A DNA stretch of 33,325 nucleotides from Mariprofundus sp. (lineage in GTDB: Bacteria; Pseudomonadota; Zetaproteobacteria; Mariprofundales; Mariprofundaceae): positions 1 to 33,325 of the forward strand of contig JALUYG010000347.1 in assembly GCA_027013105.1 (NCBI GenBank), in the 5' to 3' direction. Under the pieces are notes generated by a model. The model ran no database searches, was not told where the DNA came from, and saw only the letters and a list, made by a program, of their open reading frames with translations. Positions 14,121-22,119 of the stretch are shown in pieces. Positions within the stretch are counted from its first letter, which is position 1; every line of letters begins with the position of its first letter. The translations under genes and the position numbers were made by a program.

Positions 14121-16778
14121 CTATCCCAACGCCCCGCCGTTCACCCCAAAACCAATCAGCGGCCACCAGAATTGCACCAACAACACGAACAGCAGCAGCG
14201 CCGTCAGGGATAGCGCCGCGCCGAATCGCAACATCGCCAGGCGCTCCACAAAACCGGTGCCGAACGCCATGGCGTTGGGCGGCGTGCCCATCGGCAGCAT
14301 AAAGGCGAAGCCTGCAATAATACCCACCGACAGCGCCACCGCGAGCGGATCGATGCCGGCCGAGAGCCCTGCAGAAATCGCAACCGGCAACAAAATCGCC
14401 ACCGCCGCCGCATTGCTGACCCCTTCGGTTAAAATCAATGTCGCCAGCGTCATCACCACAATCAACGACAAGCCGGTCAGCCCGTGCGGCAACAACTGCG
14501 TGGCCAGCCACGCCCCCGCGCCGCTAACGCTCAACGCCGAGCCGACTGCAATGGCGCCGCCATACATCAGTACCACGCTCCAGCTCACATGCTGTTCAAT
14601 CTCATCCCAACGCACCAGTCTCAGCCCGAACATGCTCGCCACGCTGAGCAGCGCGATCGCAGCCAGCGAGGTGGAATGCCCGCCAGCCATCCAGGCGACC
14701 ACCGTCAATGCGATCAACCCACCCATCAACCAGCCGCGCAGCTGTAGGTTACCCAGCTCCAGTTGACGCTCTTCAATACACCGACGCGCTTCGCTCACAC
14801 TGATCCTGTCAAACGGAGTCACCATCAGCAGTAGCGCCATCGCCGCCAGCAGCATCAGCACAACCAGCGGCGCCGCCGCCAGCGTCCAGTCCAGAAATGT
14901 GAATGTACGGCCGGAAATCTGTTGCACCATGCCCAGCGCCAACGGCCCGCGAGCACCGCCCAGCAGCGTCATCACGCCGCCGATAATCGCCCCCCACGCC
15001 ACTGCAAAAAACAGCGACTGGGCATAACGATCACCGATCTTCAGATTCAGGTGGCGAACAATATCCCGTGCAATCGGCAGAAAGATCGCCGCCACAGCAT
15101 GTTCGGGCATGACAAAGGCCATCACGGCCGGCAACCACAGCATCACCATCAACAGCTGTTTCGGCCCCGACCCCAATCGATCGATCAACGCCAGCGCCAC
15201 ATGCTCCGACAAGCCGGTAGCGCGGGCGCCGGCCGCCAGCATAAATGCGCCCAGAATAAAAAACACCGCCGGCGTACCGAACATGCTGTACGCCTCGGCG
15301 GCCGGAACCACGCCGCTTAACGGCAGCAGCGCCAACCCCAGCAGCGACGTCACCGCCAACGGAATCAGGCCGCTCACCCACAACGCCAGACAGAACAGGA
15401 AGATCAACAAGGCATGCCAGCCCTGGCCGCTCAAGCCTGCCGGCGACTCCTGCAGGCCAGCCCACAGGCCAAGCAGCGAGAACAGCGTCAGGGCCGCAAA
15501 TGGCACGCCCTCTTTGGCCAGCGCCCAATGCAGCGACTGCTTGCCAGACCGCCTGCTCCGCGCATCCATCCTGCCGTTGGAACGCAGATAACGGCGCAGC
15601 CCGTCCATCCAGCCGGAAACGTGACGACCAAGGCTGGATGTGGCCACCTGCTCCGGCAGATAGGGCTCCTTACCCACCAGCAAGCCGCTCTCCATCGGTG
15701 TCAGCACCCGCCCCATATCACGCAAGCGGTGCGTCGGCATGCCGGAGGATTCCAGCAACTCATACTGCACCAGCAGCGCCTGCTCCACATCATCCAGACT
15801 GGCCAATGGGCAGTCGCTCAAAGCCGTGCCCGGCAGCGGGCGAAACGGCAGCAGCATCGGCACAATGCCCTGCCCGACCAGCATCTTCATGCCCGCAATT
15901 GTCGATTTCAGCGGTTCAAGCCCGACTATCAGGTGGCTAACCACCGCGCCGGAGCGAAACACCGAACGGGCATGGCTCAGCGCCCGGTATATCGCTTTTT
16001 GCCCGCCAATCGCCTGTTTGCCCGGACAGATTTCAGCAAAGCGATCGGCGTCATACACCTCGACATTACAGACAAAGACATCCAGCCCGGCTTCATACAA
16101 CTCATCGATGGCGGACAGATCGGACGGGGCGACGGTCTCCAGCGCAATCTGGCGATGGCCCAAGTGCTTGCGCAGCAGCGCCACAACCGCCACCAGCTTT
16201 CGCAGGCCGACATCATCGGACGGAGAGTAGCCGTTGTAGAGATAGACCGTATCCACTTCGCGTTCGGCCAGCGCCGCCCGCACTGTCTCCACCAGTTCCA
16301 GCGGATCGCGCAGCGGCGGTTCCGCCGCATTGAGCATTGAGTCGTACTGACAATACTGGCAGGCCTGACCCGGCTTATTGAAAAAGCCGCAGCCCAGAAA
16401 CGGATGTAAAATCAACAGCCGATCATGCAGCGCCGCGAAACTGCCCATGCGCGCGCCGCTACGGGTGGTTTTCTGATAAAAAGCCGGCGCCGGCAGCAGC
16501 GTGACCGGCGACACCTCGCCGGCGCAATGCAACTCTGTTTTATCGCCCTGATGATGCAACGAAAAGGTGCTCTTTTCAGTGTATGGCTGGCCGACCGGCA
16601 CCGTGCACATCTGGCCAGTCGGCAGCCGGATATCGAGCACTGTCTCAATCGCATTGGCCTGCGAAATCCATCTGGAGGCCTGCGGCAAGCCTTCCGGCAA
16701 CGCCACGCCCCGGCTAACCAGCGACAGCTTGGTGCGCCCCGGATTGGCAAACGGATGCAGATCAGTAATGGCGTTCAT
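14121..16778 (-). CDS. Fusion of a radical SAM enzyme with an SLC13/DASS-type anion permease
   Basis: 885 aa from ATG 16778, which avoids overlap with the upstream gene. The extra 26 residues of the ORF track lie mostly in the sulfite reductase gene. Residues about 110-370 form a radical SAM half with three cysteines spaced C-x9-C-x2-C (130, 140, 143; GCGFFNKPGQACQYC), the spacing seen in Elp3, followed by BioB/LipA-like blocks (ALETVAPSDL, CNVEVYD, ICPGK). Residues about 424-885 form about 11-12 membrane helices of the divalent anion:sodium symporter family. The second SNT-like motif is GVSNAAAVAILLP; the first is replaced by MPEHAVAAIFLP. One unbroken frame joins them through an Arg/Ser-rich linker. 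Placed between sulfite reductase and cysD, it is probably a sulfate permease. The radical SAM substrate is unknown. Confidence 0.85.
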   Translation of the reverse strand: MNAITDLHPFANPGRTKLSLVSRGVALPEGLPQASRWISQANAIETVLDIRLPTGQMCTVPVGQPYTEKSTFSLHHQGDKTELHCAGEVSPVTLLPAPAFYQKTTRSGARMGSFAALHDRLLILHPFLGCGFFNKPGQACQYCQYDSMLNAAEPPLRDPLELVETVRAALAEREVDTVYLYNGYSPSDDVGLRKLVAVVALLRKHLGHRQIALETVAPSDLSAIDELYEAGLDVFVCNVEVYDADRFAEICPGKQAIGGQKAIYRALSHARSVFRSGAVVSHLIVGLEPLKSTIAGMKMLVGQGIVPMLLPFRPLPGTALSDCPLASLDDVEQALLVQYELLESSGMPTHRLRDMGRVLTPMESGLLVGKEPYLPEQVATSSLGRHVSGWMDGLRRYLRSNGRMDARSRRSGKQSLHWALAKEGVPFAALTLFSLLGLWAGLQESPAGLSGQGWHALLIFLFCLALWVSGLIPLAVTSLLGLALLPLSGVVPAAEAYSMFGTPAVFFILGAFMLAAGARATGLSEHVALALIDRLGSGPKQLLMVMLWLPAVMAFVMPEHAVAAIFLPIARDIVRHLNLKIGDRYAQSLFFAVAWGAIIGGVMTLLGGARGPLALGMVQQISGRTFTFLDWTLAAAPLVVLMLLAAMALLLMVTPFDRISVSEARRCIEERQLELGNLQLRGWLMGGLIALTVVAWMAGGHSTSLAAIALLSVASMFGLRLVRWDEIEQHVSWSVVLMYGGAIAVGSALSVSGAGAWLATQLLPHGLTGLSLIVVMTLATLILTEGVSNAAAVAILLPVAISAGLSAGIDPLAVALSVGIIAGFAFMLPMGTPPNAMAFGTGFVERLAMLRFGAALSLTALLLFVLLVQFWWPLIGFGVNGGALG

Positions 16779-16819
16779 CAGGGGGCGCCGGGCGTCTGTC
16801 GAATGATCGTCAGCTCTGG

Positions 16820-19180
16820 TCAGATCGCAGAAATTTTCTCGACCCGGATTTTCCACTGGGTGTCGGAAATTTTCTCTTTCACATGCACTCTCTGGCCCTG
16901 CTCTTCGAGCGACAGCGGCACATTCTCAATCGGCGCGCCGTCATCCAGAATCACCTCCAGTTGCGCCCCGATCGGCATGGTCGAGAGCTTGATCTTCGTC
17001 TTCACAAAATTCATCGGGCAAGCCACGCCGGAGAGATCGAGCAGCACGACATCATCCGAAGCTGCTTCGGCTTTCACATCATCAGCAGGCTCTGCTTCAG
17101 ATGCTTCACCGCCATCCGCTTGCGGCACCGCTGCAAAGCGCACACCGGCCAGCTTCAGCCAGTCCGACTGCACATCGCGCAGCGCTGTCACGCCTGCCGC
17201 AGGATCGGCCAGGTCAATACTCATCAGCGCCGATTGCACAGCCTGGAAACCGGCCATCAATTCACTATCAGCCGCTGCATTGGCGGCCAGCAACCCGAAC
17301 ACCTGCGCATCTTCTTCCGGCGCCTCGCCAAACGGCACCAGAAATGCGCGCGCTGTCGAAATTGCCGAACGCCGCAACGCCGTCAGCGCCTCAGCCCAGA
17401 ACATCGCATCGATATGGGCGCGCGCAATCAGCATCTCGTATTCCGCTTCGGAGATCAGCGCATCGGACATCGACAGCACCGCACCGGCGCACTCGCCCTT
17501 CTTGTTGCCCCTGGTATTGAACGCCTCATTCTCACTCCAGTCGTAAATCAACCCTTCGACCTCTCCTGCATCGGCGACAAACGGCGCCAGAATGGCGGAA
17601 ATTCCCTCTTTGCCCAGACGCGTGGCCCAGTCATGCACCGACTCTTCACCATTGCGCCCGCTCTTATAGGCATTGAGAATGGCGATGCCCGCTTCGGGAG
17701 CATATTTGGCCGGCACAGGATCGGTGGCAAAAGCCAGCGGCGCGCCGGCCACGCCGGAACCGCCAAGATGCAGCTGATAATGCGGCACCGCCTGACCGGC
17801 CACCTTCTTGGCCATGCCGTGAAACCCCAGATCGGCAATATGGTGACGGGCGCAAGAGTGCTGACAGCCGGAGGCCTTAACGGTAATTCCGGCCAGTGTC
17901 GCATCGGTTTTGAAACCTTCCATCAGAGGTCGCAAGGCCGCCGCCAGACCGCGACTGGAGGTGATGCCCAGACGACAGGTTTCCGTACCCGGACAGGCCA
18001 CCACATCGGCAATCGAACGGGCATATTCGGTATGCAGACCGGCATCGTGCAGCAGCTTGAGCGCCGCATCGACCTTGTCCGCATCCACATGATTGATCAC
18101 CACGCCCTGCTCCGCCGTCACCCGCAGCGCCTCAACGCCAGCCGCACGCGCCGCATCGGCGACAGCATGGCACTGGGCCGGCGTCAGATCGCCACGAAAC
18201 AGATTGAGCAGTATCGCTTTCTTGCCGTTATGCTGATCCACCACACCGGATTTGGAGCACGGCAACGCACCGGTCGGCCTGCGCCAGCCGGCTTCTGCAT
18301 AACCATGATCATCGGCATGCGTGGATGCAATCACGGCGCGCTGTTTTTTATACTCTTCAATGAAGCCCTCCGCCCCGAGCTTCTGCGCCACATATTTCAG
18401 GCGGGCGCGAGCGCGGCGTTTGCGATCCGAATACTTAAAGTGCATACGCATCAATGCTTCGCCGACCAGCAGCATTTCGGACTCGGGCACGAAATCCTCC
18501 AGCAGCAGCGCACCCATCGGCTGTGACGACAAGCCGCCCGCAGCCCACACCTGAAATCCGTGGACGCCATCCTGTTCGGCGGCGATAAAACCGATATCAT
18601 GCATGCCGCCCAAGCCGCAATCGGTGGCGCAACCGGAGAAATTCACCTTAAATTTGCGCGGAAACTGCTGCGCCAGCGGATGACGCAGAAAATACTCGGC
18701 GAAACGACGCGCATGCACGCTCACATCGGCATGCTCCGCCGGACATGAGCCGGCCAGAAAACAGGAGGAAACATTGCGCACAGTATTGCCACAGGCCTCA
18801 CGCGTGGTTAGCCCGGCTGCATCGAGACGGCGCAGAAAAGCGACAACATCATCCAGCGCCACAAAATTGGCCTGAATATCCTGCCGCGTGGTGACATGCG
18901 CCAGCTTCTCGGGCGCTTCAGTGAGCGTGCCATCGGTTGGCAACTGACCAGTGTAATCCTCCACGCAATCACCGATCACATCGAGCTGATCCGGCGTCAG
19001 ACTGCCGCCCGGCAACTTGACACGCACCATCTGCACGCCTTCCTGACGCTGACCATAGACGCCCATCTGCAACCGAAACGGCGTAAACCGCTCTTCAGAC
19101 ATCGTGCCGGCGCGAAACGCCTTGTAGCCCGCCTCAAACTCATCCACATCGGATGTTTGCGTAAATTGAAACTCTGTCAT
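16820..19180 (-). CDS. Siroheme sulfite (nitrite) reductase fused to a C-terminal TusA domain
   Basis: 786 aa. The usual ferredoxin-like/haemoprotein repeat occurs twice. The second half has the siroheme-[4Fe-4S] ligands C-x5-C (396, 402; ACPGTETC) and C-x3-C (439, 443; SGCQHSC). The first half also has C-x5-C (140, 146) and C-x3-C (184, 188). After about residue 560 comes a helical region (about 575-690), an acidic linker, and a TusA/SirA-like sulfur carrier domain (about 710-786) with its active Cys721 in GVACPMNFVKTK. Assimilatory context (cysDN, cysK, MoeB-like) favours sulfite over nitrite. No CysJ-type flavoprotein is nearby, so ferredoxin is a likely donor. The TusA domain could receive the sulfur and pass it to a carrier protein. 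GAGG precedes the ATG by 6 nt. Confidence 0.88.
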   Translation of the reverse strand: MTEFQFTQTSDVDEFEAGYKAFRAGTMSEERFTPFRLQMGVYGQRQEGVQMVRVKLPGGSLTPDQLDVIGDCVEDYTGQLPTDGTLTEAPEKLAHVTTRQDIQANFVALDDVVAFLRRLDAAGLTTREACGNTVRNVSSCFLAGSCPAEHADVSVHARRFAEYFLRHPLAQQFPRKFKVNFSGCATDCGLGGMHDIGFIAAEQDGVHGFQVWAAGGLSSQPMGALLLEDFVPESEMLLVGEALMRMHFKYSDRKRRARARLKYVAQKLGAEGFIEEYKKQRAVIASTHADDHGYAEAGWRRPTGALPCSKSGVVDQHNGKKAILLNLFRGDLTPAQCHAVADAARAAGVEALRVTAEQGVVINHVDADKVDAALKLLHDAGLHTEYARSIADVVACPGTETCRLGITSSRGLAAALRPLMEGFKTDATLAGITVKASGCQHSCARHHIADLGFHGMAKKVAGQAVPHYQLHLGGSGVAGAPLAFATDPVPAKYAPEAGIAILNAYKSGRNGEESVHDWATRLGKEGISAILAPFVADAGEVEGLIYDWSENEAFNTRGNKKGECAGAVLSMSDALISEAEYEMLIARAHIDAMFWAEALTALRRSAISTARAFLVPFGEAPEEDAQVFGLLAANAAADSELMAGFQAVQSALMSIDLADPAAGVTALRDVQSDWLKLAGVRFAAVPQADGGEASEAEPADDVKAEAASDDVVLLDLSGVACPMNFVKTKIKLSTMPIGAQLEVILDDGAPIENVPLSLEEQGQRVHVKEKISDTQWKIRVEKISAI

Positions 19181-19194
19181 TTTTAACCTCAGGA

Positions 19195-19265
19195 TTCACC
19201 ACTGAGGACACGAAGAGCACGAAGGAATAAAAGCTTCGTGTGCTTCGTGTACTTCGTGGTTAAAA
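19195..19265. repeat. Inverted mini-repeat of CACGAAG units
   Basis: Units of CACGAAG with 9-bp period in the left arm face CTTCGTG units in the right arm around a short AT-rich centre. It shares 21 identical bases with the element at 22120-22187. It fills the gap between the MoeB-like gene and the sulfite reductase gene. Confidence 0.8.
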
Positions 19266-19266
19266 A

Positions 19267-20088
19267 TTATTGCCCGAACTTGAGTTCGCAGGCCTGCTCG
19301 TAGGTGACCAGGTCGGTAATGGTCGGGTTTTCTCCGCACAGCGGACAGGCCGGATCCTTGTGCAGTTTCAATTTTTTCCACTCCATGCGCAACGCATCGA
19401 ACACCATCAATCTGCCAGCCAGTGAATCACCGATGCCTAATAATTCCTTGATCGCTTCCACCGCCTGAATGGTGCCAACCGCACCGGCCAGCGCGCCGAG
19501 AATACCCGCCTCGGAGCAGGAGGGCACCAGTCCTGCCGGCGGCGGTTCGGGATAGAGGCAACGATAGCATGGTGCGCCCTTTTCCTGATGCGGCTTAAAC
19601 GTCGCCACCTGCCCTTCAAAGCGAAACATGGCGCCGGAAATCAGCGGCTTCTTCTCGAAATAGCAGGCGTCGTTGACCAGAAAACGGGTCGGGAAATTGT
19701 CGCAACCGTCGATAATAAGATCATACTCACGAACAATCTCGCGCACATTCTCTTCCGTAATGAAGTAGTTGTAGGTGTTCACCTTCACATCCGGATTGAG
19801 CGCCTGCATGGTCTCGCGCGCGCTCTCCACCTTCGGCATGCCGATGCGATCCTGATTATGAATTATCTGGCGTTGCAAGTTGGACGAATCCACCACATCG
19901 GCATCGGCGATGCCGATCGTGCCGACGCCTGCTGCCGCCAGATAATAGGCAACCGGCGAACCCAGCCCGCCGGCGCCAATCATAAACACTTTGGATTCGA
20001 GCAGTTTAGACTGCCCTTCCGCGCCCACTTCCGGCAAAATAATATGGCGCGAATAGCGCTCGATCTGTTCTTCCGTAAAATCAATCAT
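19267..20088 (-). CDS. moeB: MoeB/ThiF-family E1-like adenylyltransferase
   Basis: 273 aa. It activates the C-terminal glycine of a ubiquitin-fold sulfur carrier as an acyl-adenylate. The N-terminal block FTEEQIERYSRHIILPEVG is typical. Rossmann ATP site GAGGLGSPVAYYLA, Arg finger region NLQRQIIH, and Asp in DGCDNFPTR follow. The conserved Cys191 is in PSCSEAGILG, and two zinc CxxC pairs are at 174/177 and 248/251. There is no C-terminal rhodanese domain, so another protein must supply sulfur; the TusA domain of the next gene is a candidate. The closest carrier is the CysO-like protein at 21821. The true partner may be CysO, ThiS or MoaD; context favours CysO. Confidence 0.9.
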   Translation of the reverse strand: MIDFTEEQIERYSRHIILPEVGAEGQSKLLESKVFMIGAGGLGSPVAYYLAAAGVGTIGIADADVVDSSNLQRQIIHNQDRIGMPKVESARETMQALNPDVKVNTYNYFITEENVREIVREYDLIIDGCDNFPTRFLVNDACYFEKKPLISGAMFRFEGQVATFKPHQEKGAPCYRCLYPEPPPAGLVPSCSEAGILGALAGAVGTIQAVEAIKELLGIGDSLAGRLMVFDALRMEWKKLKLHKDPACPLCGENPTITDLVTYEQACELKFGQ

Positions 20089-20095
20089 GATAACT

Positions 20096-20166
20096 CCGTA
20101 AGGAGTAAGGTGTAAGGGGTGAGGGGTAGACTTCCGCCTGACCCCTTACACCTGACACCTCACTCA
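20096..20166. repeat. Inverted mini-repeat with 13-bp perfect arms
   Basis: AGGTGTAAGGGGT (20108-20120) is the exact reverse complement of ACCCCTTACACCT (20141-20153), with further GGTGAGG/CCTCACT similarity outside. It occupies the gap between cysK and the MoeB-like gene. It is not followed by a T-tract, so it is not an obvious terminator. Confidence 0.8.
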
Positions 20167-20171
20167 AAAAA

Positions 20172-21104
20172 TCAAACTTCGATGCCCTTGAATAGATCGG
20201 TGGACATATAGCGTTCGGCCATGGAGGGCAGAATCACCACAATGCGTTTACCTTGCATCTCCGGGCGTGCAGCCACCTTGAGCGCCGCCGCCACGGCTGC
20301 GCCGGAGGAGATACCGCCGGGAATGCCCTCTTCACTGGAGAGGCGACGCGCCATCTCAAAGGCTTCGTCGTTGGTCACTTTGACCGCGCCATCGAGGATA
20401 TCGACATTCAGATTCTTCGGGATAAAGCCAGCGCCGATGCCCTGAATCTTGTGCGGCCCGGGCGCTTCTCCGGAAATCACCGGCGAATCAGCCGGCTCCA
20501 CAGCAAACGCCTTAAAATCAGGGTTGCGCTGTTTGATCACTTCAGCAACGCCGGTAATGGTGCCGCCCGTACCCACACCTGCGACAATCGCATCAACATT
20601 GCCATCCGTATCGGCCCAGATCTCCTCGGCCGTAGTCTGGCGATGAACCTCCGGATTGGCCGGATTTTCAAACTGCTGCGGCATGAATGCGCCATCTGTT
20701 TCAGCGACAATTTCTGTAGCTTTGGCAATCGCGCCTTTCATGCCCTTCTCAGCAGGCGTCAATACCAGTTCCGCCCCCAGCAACTTAAGCAGCTTACGCC
20801 GTTCCAGACTCATCGACTCCGGCATGGTCAGAATACAACGGTAGCCCTTGGCGCGCGCCACAAAGGCCAGCGCAATGCCGGTATTGCCGGAGGTCGGTTC
20901 GACAATCACGCCGCCCGCCTTAAGGCGGCCATCGGCCTCCGCCGCTTCAATCATCGCCTTGCCGATGCGATCCTTGACCGAATTGAGCGGATTATAAAAT
21001 TCACACTTGGCAATGATTTCAGCCCCGGAATCCGCGCCAATCCGGTTCAATCGAACCAGCGGCGTATTGCCGATCGTTTCCGCTGCATTGTTATATATCG
21101 CCAT
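20172..21104 (-). CDS. cysK: Cysteine synthase (O-acetylserine sulfhydrylase family)
   Basis: 310 aa from the second ATG of ATGATG (GGAG 6 nt upstream). PLP fold-type II enzyme with the Schiff-base Lys44 in [11 protein letters not shown], phosphate/substrate loop [40 protein letters not shown], and GTGGTITG. The length fits CysK and CysM. Because a CysO-like carrier and an E1 enzyme are adjacent, it may use protein thiocarboxylate as sulfur donor as Mycobacterium CysM does, rather than free sulfide. Sequence alone cannot decide this. Confidence 0.93.
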   Translation of the reverse strand: MAIYNNAAETIGNTPLVRLNRIGADSGAEIIAKCEFYNPLNSVKDRIGKAMIEAAEADGRLKAGGVIVEPTSGNTGIALAFVARAKGYRCILTMPESMSLERRKLLKLLGAELVLTPAEKGMKGAIAKATEIVAETDGAFMPQQFENPANPEVHRQTTAEEIWADTDGNVDAIVAGVGTGGTITGVAEVIKQRNPDFKAFAVEPADSPVISGEAPGPHKIQGIGAGFIPKNLNVDILDGAVKVTNDEAFEMARRLSSEEGIPGGISSGAAVAAALKVAARPEMQGKRIVVILPSMAERYMSTDLFKGIEV

Positions 21105-21128
21105 CATCTACTCCTTATCAATAACCTT

Positions 21129-21289
21129 TTCACCGCAGAGTTACGCAGAGTAAAAATAATCTCATTATCCACCGCGCTGTTGTAAATGCCTTTCTGTATC
21201 ACAACAAAACCACAACTTCAGCCACTGATACACACGAATGAAACACAGATATTACTTCCAGGTTTTACTCTGCGTAACCCAGCGGTGAA
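21129..21289. repeat. 161-bp element bounded by 27-bp terminal inverted repeats
   Basis: The left end (21129-21155, TTCACCGCAGAGTTACGCAG...) and the reverse complement of the right end (21263-21289) agree at 25 of 27 positions. The interior holds another known-looking repeat type (CCACTGATACACACGAATG, about 21220-21238). No open reading frame of note is present. It looks like a small non-autonomous mobile or REP-like element. Confidence 0.7.
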
Positions 21290-21316
21290 TACTTTTGACT
21301 GTTGAAAAATCCCGAT

Positions 21317-21429
21317 GCGACCCATGGAAGGGTCGCCAACATCAAACGCCCCTGTTTGATGTTGTGAGCATAAAGAAAACCACGCTTTTCTCTATGCGTC
21401 AGAGCAAAAAGTCATGGACGACTTTTTGC
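21317..21429. repeat. Array of four hairpins, each with a 6-nt loop
   Basis: Four consecutive palindromes: GCGACCC/GGGTCGC (21317-21336), AACATCAAAC/GTTTGATGTT (21338-21363), GCATAAAGAAAA/TTTTCTCTATGC with one wobble (21368-21397), and GCAAAAAGTC/GACTTTTTGC (21404-21429). All loops are exactly 6 nt (ATGGAA, GCCCCT, CCACGC, ATGGAC). The array ends 7 bp after the stop of the NIL gene on the transcribed strand. Confidence 0.85.
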
Positions 21430-21436
21430 GGGTCAA

Positions 21437-21676
21437 TCAGCCTTCGATCACATCCTGTTCGATGGGGGCCACTTTCACCCCCTGATCGGCCAGCCATGCC
21501 GTCGCCGCCTCGACCACGTCGCTTTCACCATCGATCTCCAGACCAACCAGCCCCATATGATTCTTCACTTCCGCAGTTCGAATGTTGGTCACCACATTGA
21601 ACTCCTTGCCCAGCTTCCAGATCAGCGGCTCGCGCACGGTCGATTCATCAAATGTCAGATATACTCGTAATTTCAT
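21437..21676 (-). CDS. NIL-domain protein
   Basis: 79 aa from ATG 21676 (AAGGAG 5 nt upstream); the longer frame reads through a palindrome and is rejected. The whole protein is a NIL-type ferredoxin-like fold (KLRVYLTFDESTVREPLIWKLGKEFNVVTNIRTAEV...GLVGLEIDG), the domain found at the C-terminus of the methionine importer ATPase MetN, where it binds methionine. Free-standing NIL proteins occur with methionine and sulfur genes in many bacteria, including proteins linked to homocysteine formation in anaerobes. Here it may be a methionine sensor or an enzyme partner; the function is inferred from context only. Confidence 0.8.
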   Translation of the reverse strand: MKLRVYLTFDESTVREPLIWKLGKEFNVVTNIRTAEVKNHMGLVGLEIDGESDVVEAATAWLADQGVKVAPIEQDVIEG

Positions 21677-21715
21677 AACAACTCCTTCGTTATAGCCATG
21701 AACTGAAGCCGGATA

Positions 21716-21811
21716 TTTGTTCGAGAGCAAGGCTTGGCAAATGCGGGAAGCGGAGCGTATTGGAAATACGTGAGCATCGCAGCATTTGCCGTAACGCAGC
21801 TATCGGACAAA
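21716..21811. repeat. Nested three-tier palindrome
   Basis: Outer stem TTTGTTCGA/TCGGACAAA (21716-21724 with 21803-21811, one wobble), middle stem GGCAAATGC/GCATTTGCC (21736-21744 with 21782-21790), inner stem CGTATT/AATACG (21756-21770). It fills the gap between the CysO-like gene and the NIL gene and would fold into one long branched hairpin in the mRNA. Confidence 0.8.
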
Positions 21812-21820
21812 CAGTCGGTT

Positions 21821-22099
21821 TCAGCGACCGCCTGCGATGGCCGGCACGATGGAAACTTCATCGCCATCCTTCAATGCAGTACCACGCCCATCCATAAAGC
21901 GGACATCTTCATCATTGACATAGACATTCACAAAACGGCGGATCTCGCCGTTGTCATCACACAGGCGCTCTTTCAGGCCAGGATGCGCCGCTTCCAGATT
22001 TTCGATCACCTCACCGACATTGGCGCCGTCAATGGTCACTTCATCAGCGCCGCCGGTCAGCTTACGCAGCGGGGTGGGAATTCGTACAGATACACTCAT
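21821..22099 (-). CDS. cysO: CysO-like ubiquitin-fold sulfur carrier (MoaD/ThiS family) ending Gly-Gly-Arg
   Basis: 92 aa with AAGGAG 6 nt before the ATG. It starts [16 protein letters not shown] and contains [15 protein letters not shown] and [16 protein letters not shown], matching Mycobacterium CysO block by block. In CysO the terminal Gly-Gly is adenylated and turned into a thiocarboxylate that supplies sulfur to a cysteine synthase. Here one Arg codon follows the diglycine before the TGA, so the carrier may need trimming before activation. No JAMM/Mec-type protease gene is in the window. Neighbouring cysK and the MoeB-like E1 fit this pathway. MoaD for molybdopterin is the less likely alternative. 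Confidence 0.85.
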   Translation of the reverse strand: MSVSVRIPTPLRKLTGGADEVTIDGANVGEVIENLEAAHPGLKERLCDDNGEIRRFVNVYVNDEDVRFMDGRGTALKDGDEVSIVPAIAGGR

Positions 22100-22119
22100 T
22101 TGTTTCTCCTTTCAGTTAT

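Noticed and set aside
16883-18526. 547-aa plus-strand ORF opposite the sulfite reductase gene
   Set aside because: Low-complexity His/Arg/Gln-rich translation with no family features; it is the antisense shadow of a well-supported gene with clear cofactor motifs.
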